A stretch of DNA of 64,000 nt from Lishizhenia tianjinensis (GTDB taxonomy: Bacteria; Bacteroidota; Bacteroidia; Flavobacteriales_D; Crocinitomicaceae): assembly GCF_900116425.1 (NCBI RefSeq), contig NZ_FPAS01000001.1:372001-436000 (forward strand), given 5' to 3'. Positions 50,030-59,705 of the stretch are shown here, piece after piece; the first letter of the stretch is position 1, and each line of letters opens with the position of its first letter. The notes under the pieces were generated by a model. It saw only the letters and a list, made by a program, of their open reading frames with translations. It was not told the DNA's origin and searched no databases. The position numbers and the translations under genes were made by a program.

Positions 50030-51357
50030 TAAATAACTTTTTGTTGCCAATTAAAAAATTTGAGATATCCTATGGAAAGTATACTTAAACTTCCAAAATA
50101 GATGTACTCTACAAACCACACATTGAATATGTCAAATTGCCAAACCTTCACAAAGAAGTAGGCGCATACAAGGTAAATGATAATACTAGTAATTTCAATG
50201 ATTAGGGTTACGCGTGTATTTCCCGACCCATTGATGGTTTGAAAAAAGGGCGTAAAACAGCCGAATATTAACATGGAACCAAAGACCATTCTGAGTATAC
50301 GAGCGCTTTCCTCTAAATATTCTTCTTTACTATTTACTATGCTTATAAGTTTTTCTGGATACAAAAGCGCCCCGTGAAATATAAGTAGCGTAAAGGCAAT
50401 TACGAGAAGAATGATGCGCTTTTGCACAAGTTTGATGCCCTCAAAATTTCTGCTTCCCATGTAATTAGATACATAGGTTTTGGTAGTGGCTGCGAATCCA
50501 AAAATGGGCACAAAAGCCAGCATGTAAATGTTTCTGATGTTCTGTGAAACGGTTAAATCATACAAGCCTCTTTGTTCTATCCAAGTGAAAAAGGCTGTCC
50601 ATGTTGCCAATGCTAAAAATCCTTGCAAAACCAAAGGAGTACCTATTTTCCACAATTCCTTAATGTTACTCCATTTTACTTTTAATTCAGAAAATACCTT
50701 ATAGGTTTTGTTTTCCTTCGATTTAAAAAGTACGGTGAGTAAGAAAAGACTGGCCAATACTTCGCCAATAACGCTTGCTAGGGCCGCGCCTTTTATTCCC
50801 ATGGCAGGTATGCTTCCTGCTCCAAAAACCAAGAGAAGATCAAGTCCTATATTAGAGATGGCCAGTATAATAGAGCCTAACATTATTATCCAGGTTTTAC
50901 CCAGTGATAAAAAGTAGGCATTTAAGGCAAGCATTAAAGCACCAAAGAAGAAACCAAAACTCCTTATGGAAAGGAAGTCGATTTGTTCGTAGGCGAGTGC
51001 TTGACTATTGGAATAGGATAGAAGGGCAGAGGGCATCAAGAATTGTAGGAAAAGGAAAAACAAGAGTCCTAAACCTAGATTACTTAAGATACTGGAAGGA
51101 ACAATGTACTTTACGGCATCAATTTTTTTATCCCCTATACGGTTAGAAATCAATATTTGCGAAGCATCTCCCAATCCGCTCATACCCATGAATAGGGTTA
51201 CATATACCAAACCGGCGTTACCCGAAGCGTCATAACTTAAAGTATCGAAATGGTTTAAAATTGCCGCGTCTGTTATCATTACAATAGACTGCACAAACAT
51301 TCCCAACATCATAGGAATGGCAATTTTTAAAATAGATATGTAACTCGGGTTTAGCAT
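50029..51357 (-). CDS. MATE-family efflux transporter
   Basis: The 442-residue protein has about 12 transmembrane helices. The N-terminal 'IAIPMMLGMFVQSIVMITDAAIL' and 'GMSGLGDASQILISNRIGDKK' are typical of MATE-like transporters in the DinF/multidrug group. Substrate unknown; it likely uses Na+ or H+. It overlaps the rRNA methyltransferase gene by one base and fmt by one base, forming a tight operon. Confidence 0.88.
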   Translation of the reverse strand: MLNPSYISILKIAIPMMLGMFVQSIVMITDAAILNHFDTLSYDASGNAGLVYVTLFMGMSGLGDASQILISNRIGDKKIDAVKYIVPSSILSNLGLGLLFFLFLQFLMPSALLSYSNSQALAYEQIDFLSIRSFGFFFGALMLALNAYFLSLGKTWIIMLGSIILAISNIGLDLLLVFGAGSIPAMGIKGAALASVIGEVLASLFLLTVLFKSKENKTYKVFSELKVKWSNIKELWKIGTPLVLQGFLALATWTAFFTWIEQRGLYDLTVSQNIRNIYMLAFVPIFGFAATTKTYVSNYMGSRNFEGIKLVQKRIILLVIAFTLLIFHGALLYPEKLISIVNSKEEYLEESARILRMVFGSMLIFGCFTPFFQTINGSGNTRVTLIIEITSIIIYLVCAYFFVKVWQFDIFNVWFVEYIYFGSLSILSIGYLKFFNWQQKVI

Positions 51358-52526
51358 TAGTCAACTTGAATCACCAATCCTTTTAAATATTCACCTTCTG
51401 GGTGGAAGGCATTGATAGGGTGATCTGAAGGTTGGTGCAATTGCTCCAATATTCTTACGTTTCTTCCACATTGAATGGCCGCAGCGATAACCGCTTTGTT
51501 AAATAAGAACTTATCTACCACTTGCGAACAGGAGAAGGTGAAAATAATTCCTCCCGGTTTAATTTGACGAATAGCATTTGCATTCAAACGCGTATAGGCC
51601 TTGATGGCCTTGTGACGTTTGTCCCTATGCTTGGCAAAAGCAGGAGGATCCAATACGATAACATCGTAATCTGTTTCAAGATTGTGTACGTATTTTACTG
51701 CGTCGGCTACTATGCTGTTATGACGTTCTCCTAAATTATTCAAGGCTACGTTTTCTTCTACTAAATCAATCGCTTTTTGAGATGAGTCTAAACTATCTAC
51801 TTGCGTAGCACCAGCTTCTAAGGCGTAGAGACTAAATCCTCCCGAGTAACAGAAGGTGTTCAATACTTTTTTGCCTTTACAGTAGTTGGCCAATAATTTT
51901 CTATTTACACGTTGGTCAATGAAGAATCCTGTTTTTTGTCCAGAAATCCAATTGATAGAAAAAGGAATACCATTCTCCTTAGCAATGTGTGGCACAGGGA
52001 CTTCACCGTATAAATATTCATTTTCCACATCTACACGATTTGGTAAGGTCTCTTTACATTTGGAATACACCGCTTTTAAATCATCTCCTAGAGCTACTTT
52101 TAAAGCTTCAACGATATTCGCCGCAGACAAGAACATTCCCACAGCATGAGCTTGGAATATGGCCACTCCGTTGTAGTAATCGATGATCAATCCGGGTAAA
52201 TTATCTCCTTCACCGTGCACCAACCTACAAATCTGGTTGTTTTCAGAAATCAATCCTTGCGTACGGCGCATTTCAACGGCATTGACAATACGCTGGTTCC
52301 AAAACTCTTGGTTGATTTCAACGTCGTCAAAACTCAATACACGAACCGCTATAGAACCCGGTTGAAAATGACCCACGGCCAAAAAGTTTTCATAGGGGTC
52401 TACACATCTTACCAATTCCCCATCTTCGAATTCAGAAGTATCGGTTAAAATAGCTCCTGAAAAAATCCAAGGGTGCTTTCTTTTAATGGCATCTAATTTC
52501 GATTTGCGTATGGCGATATTTTTCAT
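51357..52526 (-). CDS. RlmI-type rRNA methyltransferase
   Basis: The 389-residue protein has an N-terminal PUA-like domain ('KRKHPWIFSGAI', 'DGELVRCVDPYENFLAVGHF') and a class I SAM methyltransferase ('VLNTFCYSGGFSLYALEAGATQVDSLD', 'DVIVLDPPAFAKHRDKRHKAIKAYTRLN' and 'IFTFSCSQ'). E. coli RlmI methylates C1962 of 23S rRNA, and the motif order is the same. The exact target here is inferred. First gene of the methyltransferase - MATE - fmt operon. Confidence 0.88.
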   Translation of the reverse strand: MKNIAIRKSKLDAIKRKHPWIFSGAILTDTSEFEDGELVRCVDPYENFLAVGHFQPGSIAVRVLSFDDVEINQEFWNQRIVNAVEMRRTQGLISENNQICRLVHGEGDNLPGLIIDYYNGVAIFQAHAVGMFLSAANIVEALKVALGDDLKAVYSKCKETLPNRVDVENEYLYGEVPVPHIAKENGIPFSINWISGQKTGFFIDQRVNRKLLANYCKGKKVLNTFCYSGGFSLYALEAGATQVDSLDSSQKAIDLVEENVALNNLGERHNSIVADAVKYVHNLETDYDVIVLDPPAFAKHRDKRHKAIKAYTRLNANAIRQIKPGGIIFTFSCSQVVDKFLFNKAVIAAAIQCGRNVRILEQLHQPSDHPINAFHPEGEYLKGLVIQVD

Positions 52527-52750
52527 CTTTTCTTTCGTGTATGTATATTGAGGCGACTAAAATAGAAATTGCCGTGCATCTGGCGTTGCTTTGAGGTTAA
52601 ATCTTATCCAAAAAAGTTCGTTAATGAAGGAAAAGAGCAAATGATAGTAGTTCTTGAGCTGAAAATAAAGAGGAGAATGAAAGAAAGAAATTAACTTAGC
52701 ACGCACTTAGAGAAAATAATTAATTTAGAGATAAAATAGAACGCATCATT

Positions 52751-53185
52751 ATGAAGTTAAAGGCACATTTTTACTTGTTGAACATAGATTTTTCACCCGA
52801 ATATGCAGCAGCCCATCACAATGGAGAGGAGTCTGAAAACAACATAAAATACGAGTGGGAGGATGCTATGAGTTTAAAAAATGAAATTGTAGCATTAGAT
52901 GTTTTTGAAGGAGAATATCCCTTACAAGGTGAATTGCCCAATGGAGAAGCTTTTAATGAGGCTGTTCCTAACATGACCTTATTTGAAGCCTTGGGTGACG
53001 ATCAAAGTAAAACTTATTTTGCCGTTTCAACTTCTATTATCGATCACTACACCATAGAAGACGAAGAGGATAAGAAGGTTTTGAAGGTGTATTTAAAAGA
53101 TTATGAACCATTGGCAAATCCTATTCCAGGAGTGTACATTGCTTCACAAGATTACCCTACGAAATTGATTTTAGAATATGCTTAA
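52751..53185 (+). CDS. Acidic cytoplasmic protein, unknown function
   Basis: The 144-residue protein is acidic with no signal peptide and reads as alternating strands and helices (for example 'LKAHFYLLNIDFSP', 'DEEDKKVLKVYLKDYEPL'). I recognise no family. It overlaps the ABC ATPase gene by 8 bp and is translationally coupled to it, so it may be an accessory of the transporter. Confidence 0.55.
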   Translation: MKLKAHFYLLNIDFSPEYAAAHHNGEESENNIKYEWEDAMSLKNEIVALDVFEGEYPLQGELPNGEAFNEAVPNMTLFEALGDDQSKTYFAVSTSIIDHYTIEDEEDKKVLKVYLKDYEPLANPIPGVYIASQDYPTKLILEYA

Positions 53186-54104
53186 AGTTACCGATCTCTC
53201 GTTTAATTATCCGGATAATCCAGACACCTTTACTCAGCTGAATATGGAAGTGGCAGAAGGTGAAGTTGCCGCCGTTGTTGGTCCTTCTGGTTCTGGTAAA
53301 TCGACTTTTTTACAGTGTTTGGGTGGTTTGTTACAACCCAAGGAAGGGAAAATTAAAATAAACGGAGAAAAGGTACTTGGACTTTTTGAACAGTTAATAG
53401 CAGGACACGATGACATCGCTTTGGTAAACCAAGATTTTGCTTTAGATGATTATCATACAACAGAAGAGAACATACGCAACATCATCTTAAATCTTCCTAA
53501 AAAGGAAAGAGATGAATTTGTACAAGAATTATTGGATCTCTTGGATTTGAATTTGGTGGCTAAGCAACAAGCTATTACCCTTTCTGGAGGTGAACGCCAA
53601 CGTTTGTCATTAGCCAGAGCATTGGCCAAGGAACCCAAGTTATTGTTGTTAGATGAACCGTTTTCACATTTAGATATTCACTTGCGTCGTAAAGTAGGAC
53701 ACTACATTAAAAAGCTGTGTGAAATACGTAAAATGAGTGTGATTTTGGTAACCCACGAAGGAGAAGAAGCCTTAAGTTGGGCAGATACACTTTACTTTTT
53801 TTACAAGCACAAAATGAAGAAAAGAGGTGCACCTTTAGCGGTGTACAATGCGCCCAAAGATTATTTTGAGGCTTCATTTTTTGGAGAATGCAATGTGGTT
53901 GTTATCGATAAAAAGGAATATTTCTTTAGACCACACGCTTACGGCTTATCGAAAGATGATACCTATAAACATCAATTAGAAATTTCATATCAATACGCCG
54001 ATTTTAGAGGTGCTTATTTCGCTAATTTCTTTACATGTGGTGAGGAAGAGATTGTGTTGTATGCACCAAACAACTTAAAAGAACTAAACACCTGTTATGT
54101 CTAA
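53178..54104 (+). CDS. ABC transporter ATP-binding protein without adjacent permease
   Basis: The 308-residue ATPase has Walker A 'GPSGSGKST' (residues 35-43), the signature 'LSGGERQR' (135-142), Walker B 'LLLLDEP' and H-loop 'VTHEGEEAL'. Residues ~220-308 form an extra C-terminal region like the regulatory domain (TOBE-like) of spermidine/iron-type ATPases. No permease gene is adjacent; the downstream neighbour is a YihY-type membrane protein, overlapping by 8 bp. The substrate is unknown. Confidence 0.85.
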   Translation: MLKVTDLSFNYPDNPDTFTQLNMEVAEGEVAAVVGPSGSGKSTFLQCLGGLLQPKEGKIKINGEKVLGLFEQLIAGHDDIALVNQDFALDDYHTTEENIRNIILNLPKKERDEFVQELLDLLDLNLVAKQQAITLSGGERQRLSLARALAKEPKLLLLDEPFSHLDIHLRRKVGHYIKKLCEIRKMSVILVTHEGEEALSWADTLYFFYKHKMKKRGAPLAVYNAPKDYFEASFFGECNVVVIDKKEYFFRPHAYGLSKDDTYKHQLEISYQYADFRGAYFANFFTCGEEEIVLYAPNNLKELNTCYV

Positions 54105-54981
54105 AGACCAAGTAAGAAAACTCAGCTGGAAGGAAATTTTTAAATTGAGTAAAACCAGTTTGATGGAGTTTTTCAATGCGGACAATTTTATGCACGGTGC
54201 GGCGTTGGCCTACTATGCAATTTTCGCCTTGGTTCCCATAGTCTATTTGGCCATTACCATCTTTGGAAGTGTAGTGGGTGAGGAGGTGATTTTAGAAATC
54301 ATTCAAGATGTTTTACAACAAAATATTGGCATTACAGATGTGAGTGGTATTATGGCCTTCGTTGCTGAACTAAATATTTCTCAGGGTAATATCATATTGA
54401 AAGTTGTGGGGATCGTGGTTTTACTTTTCTCCTCAACGGCTTTATTAAATGCCCTTAAAAATTCCATCAATAACTTTTTTGGAATTACGCCTAAGAAGAA
54501 TAAGAATTTCGTGCTCGAAACCTTGATTTCTAGAGCCATTAGCATAGGTATTTTATCCTTGTTTGGGGTGTGTTTAATAGTGACTTATTTTACGCAAACC
54601 ATCATTTTTTCTTTAACTGATCAATTTATCGCTTCGGGAAGCGGCGTGCGTTCTACCTTTTACCTTATCGTAGAGCATGGCTCTTTAATAGCGGTGAATG
54701 TTATACTCTTTGCCTTTATTTTTAAGTACCTCCACGATGGTACAGTGAAATGGAAATTAGCTTGGGGAGGAAGTTTGTTTACCTCCATCTTGCTCTATCT
54801 CGGACACTTATTAATCAAGTTCTATTTGGTCAATTATTTCTTTGCGGCCAACGTCGGTTTTGCAGGTACTTTGATGGTTATCCTTACTTGGATGTTCTAT
54901 TCTTCACAAATTATTTTTTTAGGTGCCAAATTTACAGCGGTGTATGCGAAAATGGTGGGTAGACCTATTGTTGCCAAATAA
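54097..54981 (+). CDS. YihY/BrkB-family membrane protein
   Basis: The 294-residue protein has about six transmembrane helices and the family marks 'GAALAYYAIFALVPI' near the N-terminus, 'STALLNALKNSINNFFGI' and 'GTLMVILTWMFYSSQIIFLGAKFTAVYAK' near the C-terminus. Function of the family (once misnamed RNase BN) is unknown. It overlaps the ABC ATPase gene by 8 bp, so a shared role is possible. Confidence 0.88.
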   Translation: MSKDQVRKLSWKEIFKLSKTSLMEFFNADNFMHGAALAYYAIFALVPIVYLAITIFGSVVGEEVILEIIQDVLQQNIGITDVSGIMAFVAELNISQGNIILKVVGIVVLLFSSTALLNALKNSINNFFGITPKKNKNFVLETLISRAISIGILSLFGVCLIVTYFTQTIIFSLTDQFIASGSGVRSTFYLIVEHGSLIAVNVILFAFIFKYLHDGTVKWKLAWGGSLFTSILLYLGHLLIKFYLVNYFFAANVGFAGTLMVILTWMFYSSQIIFLGAKFTAVYAKMVGRPIVAK

Positions 54982-55064
54982 TTAAGCGTTTCTATGATGG
55001 GATTTTAATAGTTTATTTATATCTTTGATTGAAATTCAGTCATTTATTCGCTAATAAACTCATC

Positions 55065-55865
55065 ATGCATTTAGGTCAAAATCTTAAAATACTCCGTAAA
55101 CTCAAGAAACAATCCCAAGAAGATATTTCTAAAAAGCTTGGTTTAACGCGTTCTACTTACAGTGGTTACGAAAACGGTGTTGCTGAGCCAGGTATAGAAA
55201 CTTTGGTGAATATCTCGAAGTATTTCCACATTCCATTAGACGATTTGATTAAGAAGGATTTTTCAAAAATGAATGAATCTACCTTAAGTTCTGTCGAAAA
55301 AGGATTGTATGCGGATGTTTCGGGAAAAAACCTGAGAGTTTTAACTACGGTGTTGACCGAAGACAATGAAGAAATCATAGAAATGATACCCGAAAAGGCG
55401 AGAGCTGGATATACAACAGGTTATGCAGATCCTGATTATATTAAAGTTCTGCCAACCTTCTCTTTACCTTTCTTATCTAAAAACAGAAAGTACAGGTCTT
55501 TTCCTATTCAGGGAGATAGTATGCCGCCAGTTGGTCCGGGTTCTTTTGTAGTGGCTGAATTTATACAGAATTGGGCAACCATTAAATCAGGAACGCCTTG
55601 TATAGTGGTGACGAAAGAAGATGGAATCGTTTTTAAAATCGTTAACAACCATTTGGAGGAAAAGCAATCTTACCAATTGTGCTCTACAAACTTAAACTAC
55701 GATCCTTATTATGTTCACGTGAATCAAATTGTGGAAATGTGGAAGTTTGTAAATTACATCTCTCCAGAATTGCCAGATATTAAACTAGAGGAAGGAGAAT
55801 TGTTGGCCACCATGAAGCATTTACAAGCCGAAATTCACGAATTGAAAAATACATTGAAACGTTAG
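55065..55865 (+). CDS. LexA/C2-repressor-like regulator with HTH and S24 domains
   Basis: From the ATG at 55065 (266 residues) the protein has a Cro/CI HTH ('LGQNLKILRKLKKQSQEDISKKLGLTRSTYSGYENGVAEP'), a linker and a C-terminal S24-like domain 'SFPIQGDSMPPVGPGSFVVAEF' with Ser152 and Lys191 as the catalytic dyad. The N-terminal part up to about 115 lacks a clear Ala-Gly cleavage site ('ARAG' at about 112-115 could serve). It may be a stress or phage-type repressor. The terminator at 55938 ends the transcript. Confidence 0.82.
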   Translation: MHLGQNLKILRKLKKQSQEDISKKLGLTRSTYSGYENGVAEPGIETLVNISKYFHIPLDDLIKKDFSKMNESTLSSVEKGLYADVSGKNLRVLTTVLTEDNEEIIEMIPEKARAGYTTGYADPDYIKVLPTFSLPFLSKNRKYRSFPIQGDSMPPVGPGSFVVAEFIQNWATIKSGTPCIVVTKEDGIVFKIVNNHLEEKQSYQLCSTNLNYDPYYVHVNQIVEMWKFVNYISPELPDIKLEEGELLATMKHLQAEIHELKNTLKR

Positions 55866-55937
55866 AATAGTAACTCTCTCTTATTTTGACTTTTTCAGAA
55901 AAGACTTCCAGTAATTAGATAGGAAACTTTAAAGCAT

Positions 55938-55969
55938 AAAAAAGCCCTGAATTATTTCAGGGCTTTTTT
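55938..55969. terminator. Bidirectional terminator
   Basis: AAAAAAGCCCTGAA and TTCAGGGCTTTTTT pair perfectly around a 4-base loop. It can end both the plus-strand regulator and the minus-strand DUF3078 gene. Confidence 0.9.
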
Positions 55970-55981
55970 GTTGAATAAGTT

Positions 55982-56935
55982 CTATTTTTTCTCACGGTAA
56001 TTAGCCATGGTGTACGCTAAACCAACTCCTATCACCTGTTTGAATTGCGTTCGAGGTCCTGAGTTTCCTTTCGCATCTCTAATGGTAATATCATCGTCAT
56101 AGATTAAATTGGCTTGAACTGAAGCTGAAAACCATGAGTTAACCTTAAAGGTGATAATTGCTTCAGCGTTAACGTCAATATTCTGAGGATTGTTCATGTA
56201 GTTAGAGAAAAGTTCTAATCTTGATTTCAATTGTATATTCTCCATCAATTCTCTGTTGTACAAGATTCTGGCGTATGATCCGAGTTCAAACCTAAATTGT
56301 TCTCCAGGAGTTAAGAGTAATCCATTTACATCAAATAATCCTGGTTCTACGCCAAATGCACCTTGATTCGCCAATCTTTGGTCTCTAACGATGGTCATTT
56401 TAGACGAAACAGGCGATACAAATACGTTGAAATTATCATTCGGTGCATATTCTATCCCCAGTGATAAGTTTACATAACCAGGAGCTAAAAAAGTAGAAGA
56501 GTATAAAGAATCTTCTGGTGAAACAAAACCATTCAAAGTTTGTGTTTTAAAGCCTCCTAATACTGTAATGTACCATGGGTCTTTTAGTCCGTAGCCAAAA
56601 TTGGTTTGGAAATCAATAACATCATCTGTTTTTTGCAACATGTCTCCATCACCGTCATCTAAATATTGAATCCCCCCTAAAGCAAAATTCAAACGGTTGT
56701 CCCATTTAATCTTATCTTTTTTATAATTGGCTTGTAAGTTTGCAAATCCTAAACCCGAGAGGTTATTTCTACCTCCAGCAGCCCAATTTGTAAATGTAGA
56801 TTGCGTTAAGTTTAAACCAAACAAAGATTTTAATTTCCAGTCTGGATTTAGCGGTTTTTGTACAGTATCATTTTCTGCTCCAAAAGAGCTCAGCGCAAAT
56901 GAAATTACTGCTGTAAGTGTAAAAAGTTTATTCAT
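55982..56935 (-). CDS. DUF3078-family outer-membrane-type protein
   Basis: From the ATG at 56935 (317 residues, signal peptide MNKLFTLTAVISFALSSFG) the protein contains the DUF3078 blocks 'GLNLTQSTFTNWAAGGRNNLSGLGFANLQANYKKDKIKWDNRLNFALGG', 'DDVIDFQTNFGYGLKDPWYITVLGGFKTQ'. It is a predicted beta-barrel of the outer membrane, function unknown. Divergent from the thiolase gene. Confidence 0.85.
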   Translation of the reverse strand: MNKLFTLTAVISFALSSFGAENDTVQKPLNPDWKLKSLFGLNLTQSTFTNWAAGGRNNLSGLGFANLQANYKKDKIKWDNRLNFALGGIQYLDDGDGDMLQKTDDVIDFQTNFGYGLKDPWYITVLGGFKTQTLNGFVSPEDSLYSSTFLAPGYVNLSLGIEYAPNDNFNVFVSPVSSKMTIVRDQRLANQGAFGVEPGLFDVNGLLLTPGEQFRFELGSYARILYNRELMENIQLKSRLELFSNYMNNPQNIDVNAEAIITFKVNSWFSASVQANLIYDDDITIRDAKGNSGPRTQFKQVIGVGLAYTMANYREKK

Positions 56936-57111
56936 AATGTGTTGTTTAATGTTCCAAAAATGGCACTTTTTATCCAATATTTGGCGTGTTAAGCATAGTA
57001 TTTATCAAGAGCCTACGGTGTAAAAGTGCATCTTTGTCGATAAGTTCCATCGCTTTTCCATAAGGGTACCATTTAGTTTTATTATTTTCGCAAAAATCGA
57101 AATTAAAAAAC

Positions 57112-58290
57112 ATGAAAGAAGTATATATTGTTTCGGCGGTAAGAACGCCAATGGGAAGCTTCCTTGGAGCTTTATCTAGTGTTCCAGCAACACAATTAGG
57201 AGCAACAGCTATTAAAGGTGCTTTAGACAAAGGTGGTGTAGCCAAAGAATTGATTGATGAAGTATTTATGGGTAATGTTCTACAAGCGAACTTAGGTCAA
57301 GCACCTGCACGCCAAGCGGCAATGGGAGCTGGTTTAGCAGAAAACGTTCCATGTACTACAATTAACAAAGTATGTTCTTCTGGAATGAAAGCAGTTAGCC
57401 TTGCAGCTCAGAGTATTCTTGCGGGTGACAACCACATCGTTGTTGCTGGAGGTATGGAAAACATGAGTGCGGTTCCTCACTACGTTCAAGGTAGAGTAGG
57501 AACAAAATTAGGTGATATGAAAATGGTAGACGGTATGGTTAAAGATGGTTTAACTGACGTTTACAACAATACCCACATGGGGAACTGTGCTGAGAAATGT
57601 GCAGCTGAGCACAACTTCTCAAGAGAAGAGCAAGATGCTTTCGCTATCGCTTCTTACGAAAAAGCTGCAAAAGCTTGGTCAGAAGGTAAATTCGCAGATG
57701 AAATCGTTCCTGTAGAGGTTCCACAAAGAAGAGGTGACGCTATTATCGTTGCTGAAGATGAGGAATACAAGAATGTGAAAATGGATAAAATCGCGAGCTT
57801 GCGTCCAGCATTCCAAAAAGACGGAACAGTTACTGCAGCCAACGCTTCTACGTTAAATGACGGAGCTTCTTGTTTAATCTTAGCTTCTAAAGAGGCTGTT
57901 GAAAAGCACGGATTGAAGCCTATCGCGAAAATCGTTGCTTATGCAGATGCAGCTCAAGAGCCAGAATGGTTTACAACGGCTCCAGCTAAAGCATTGCCTA
58001 TCGCATTAGGAAAAGCAGGTTTAACTAACGATGATGTTGATTTCTGGGAATTAAACGAAGCTTTCTCTGTTGTAGGTTTAGCGAACACTAAAATCTTAGG
58101 AATTGATGCCAACAAAGTTGACGTGAACGGTGGTGCGGTTGCTTTAGGTCACCCACTAGGTTCTTCAGGATCTCGTATCTTGGTTACTTTGATCAATGTA
58201 TTGAAACAAAACAATGGTAAAATCGGTGCTGCTGGTATTTGTAATGGTGGTGGTGGTGCTTCTGCTATGGTGATAGAAAACATCGCGTAA
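57112..58290 (+). CDS. Acetyl-CoA C-acyltransferase (thiolase)
   Basis: The 392-residue enzyme has the acyl-enzyme Cys88 in 'NKVCSSGMKAVSLAAQSI', the second active site His347 in 'GHPLGSSGSRI' and Cys377 in 'CNGGGGASAMVIE'. It condenses or cleaves acetyl-CoA units (acetoacetyl-CoA thiolase or beta-oxidation step). No other fatty-acid genes are adjacent. Well-biased codons suggest high expression. Confidence 0.95.
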   Translation: MKEVYIVSAVRTPMGSFLGALSSVPATQLGATAIKGALDKGGVAKELIDEVFMGNVLQANLGQAPARQAAMGAGLAENVPCTTINKVCSSGMKAVSLAAQSILAGDNHIVVAGGMENMSAVPHYVQGRVGTKLGDMKMVDGMVKDGLTDVYNNTHMGNCAEKCAAEHNFSREEQDAFAIASYEKAAKAWSEGKFADEIVPVEVPQRRGDAIIVAEDEEYKNVKMDKIASLRPAFQKDGTVTAANASTLNDGASCLILASKEAVEKHGLKPIAKIVAYADAAQEPEWFTTAPAKALPIALGKAGLTNDDVDFWELNEAFSVVGLANTKILGIDANKVDVNGGAVALGHPLGSSGSRILVTLINVLKQNNGKIGAAGICNGGGGASAMVIENIA

Positions 58291-58316
58291 GCAGTAGTTT
58301 TATCTACAGAATATTA

Positions 58317-58530
58317 GGAAGGGAAGGAGCTTTAGGTTCTTTCCCTTTTTTTGGGCATGTAGTTTTCTCTTTTCCATAAACTCCAAAGCGTAAACTACCT
58401 CGTCATTCCTTGCAAGGCTTCCTCTTTTAACTACAAAAACTCGTCGCCTTCAAAGCTTGGCCGCTTTTCTTTCTCTTGTTTTTCTACATCAAAAACCTCC
58501 AGGCTTTCCTGTACTACAGCTCATGCGATG
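58317..58530 (+). repeat. Intergenic direct repeat, copy 1
   Basis: This ~214 bp stretch begins with the thiolase terminator hairpin (AAGGGAAGGAGC...GTTCTTTCCCTT, 58319-58352) and continues with 'ttttgggcat', 'taaact', 'aaggctt', 'cgcttttc' and 'ctccaggctttcc'. Copy 2 (59672-59887) keeps all these blocks in the same order. Not coding in either direction; the minus strand frames are broken. Confidence 0.85.
58319..58352 (+). terminator. Thiolase terminator
   Basis: AAGGGAAGGAGC pairs with GTTCTTTCCCTT with small bulges, followed by a T run; 29 bp after the stop. Confidence 0.85.
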
Positions 58531-58661
58531 GAGTAAATACAAAGTTGAGAGGAATGTTTTTCACATACTTCATTTAACCATACCCTGAGTTTTTTCTTAG
58601 TTCATCCCTCAAATTCTTGAGAATCATTATTAATTTTAACGCAACGTTATAAATCAATACT

Positions 58662-59648
58662 ATGAAACACTTAATACTTTCAGCAGCGCTGTTCAGCGCC
58701 GGTGTCTTATGCGCACAAACAACCCTTAGTTCTTCAGATGTAAGCCCGGTAATGGGAGAAGTCGTTGATATCGTTGGGGTAGACTATGTTAATCCTGGAT
58801 CAGCTGGTGCAAACCAAACGTGGGATTTTTCAAATATCACTACCACAAATGTTACCGCTCAAACAGAAGTTTTTGCATCGAATGCAAATTATCCTGGTGC
58901 TAACTTTAATTATGTTACTACAGCTGTAAATGGGGGACAGACAAGTGTAACTTCTAACTTTGTTGACCTCACGGCAAATAGCGTTTTGGTACACGGAATT
59001 GAAGTGACGGGTGCAGATATCGTTTATTCAGATCCTCAATTAGCTATGTTCTTTCCTATGACATTAAATGATGCGCAAACGGATGCTTTTACTGCAACCA
59101 TGACAGGGCAAGGAATGACCATAGATAGAACAGGAACTACTACAGTTACCATAGATGGAGAAGGTACCTTGATTTTACCGAATCAGACCTACCAAAATGC
59201 TTTGCGTGTTCACGTTACCTCTACAATAGAAGATGCATATATGGGCCAAGTATATGCCACAACAACCACGGAAGTTTATGCATGGTACGCAGCGGGAGTT
59301 CATGGTTATATCTTACAATTCTCATCGCTTACTTCTCAAGGTCAAACTGCGCAATCTGGAGCTATGTTCGTTGATCAAACAATAGGTACAGAAGAAGTAG
59401 AAGAGGATTTGACTTTAACTATTTCTCCAAACCCGTTTAACACAGAGGTGAAAATTGACAACCTAACAGAGTCTGTTGAGAAAATTGAAATCTACGATCT
59501 TTCTGGTAAAGTGGTTAAAACTGTAGTTACCGAAAATGTTACTTCAACCATTATCGCTACAGATGACCTTCAAAAAGGGATGTACATCTTAAAGGCCTTT
59601 GGTGAAGAAGGAGAGGTGTTAGATACACAAAAGGTGGTGAAACAATAA
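58662..59648 (+). CDS. Secreted protein with type IX sorting domain
   Basis: The 328-residue protein has a signal peptide (MKHLILSAALFSAGVLCAQ), a Thr/Ser-rich beta domain (about residues 20-250) and a C-terminal type A T9SS sorting domain 'LTISPNPFNTEVKIDNLTESVEKIEIYDLSGKVVKTV...GMYILKAFGEEGEVLDTQKVVKQ'. It should be exported and anchored or released at the cell surface. Function of the main domain is unknown. It is bracketed by two repeats. Confidence 0.88.
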   Translation: MKHLILSAALFSAGVLCAQTTLSSSDVSPVMGEVVDIVGVDYVNPGSAGANQTWDFSNITTTNVTAQTEVFASNANYPGANFNYVTTAVNGGQTSVTSNFVDLTANSVLVHGIEVTGADIVYSDPQLAMFFPMTLNDAQTDAFTATMTGQGMTIDRTGTTTVTIDGEGTLILPNQTYQNALRVHVTSTIEDAYMGQVYATTTTEVYAWYAAGVHGYILQFSSLTSQGQTAQSGAMFVDQTIGTEEVEEDLTLTISPNPFNTEVKIDNLTESVEKIEIYDLSGKVVKTVVTENVTSTIIATDDLQKGMYILKAFGEEGEVLDTQKVVKQ

Positions 59649-59671
59649 TACGAAGTAGTCCAAAAATATTC

Positions 59672-59705
59672 AAAGGGAAGGAGCTTATGGTCTTTCCCTT
59701 TTTTT
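59672..59705 (+). terminator. Terminator of the T9SS-exported protein
   Basis: AAAGGGAAGGAGC pairs with GGTCTTTCCCTTT with small bulges, followed by a T run; 23 bp after the stop. Confidence 0.8.
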
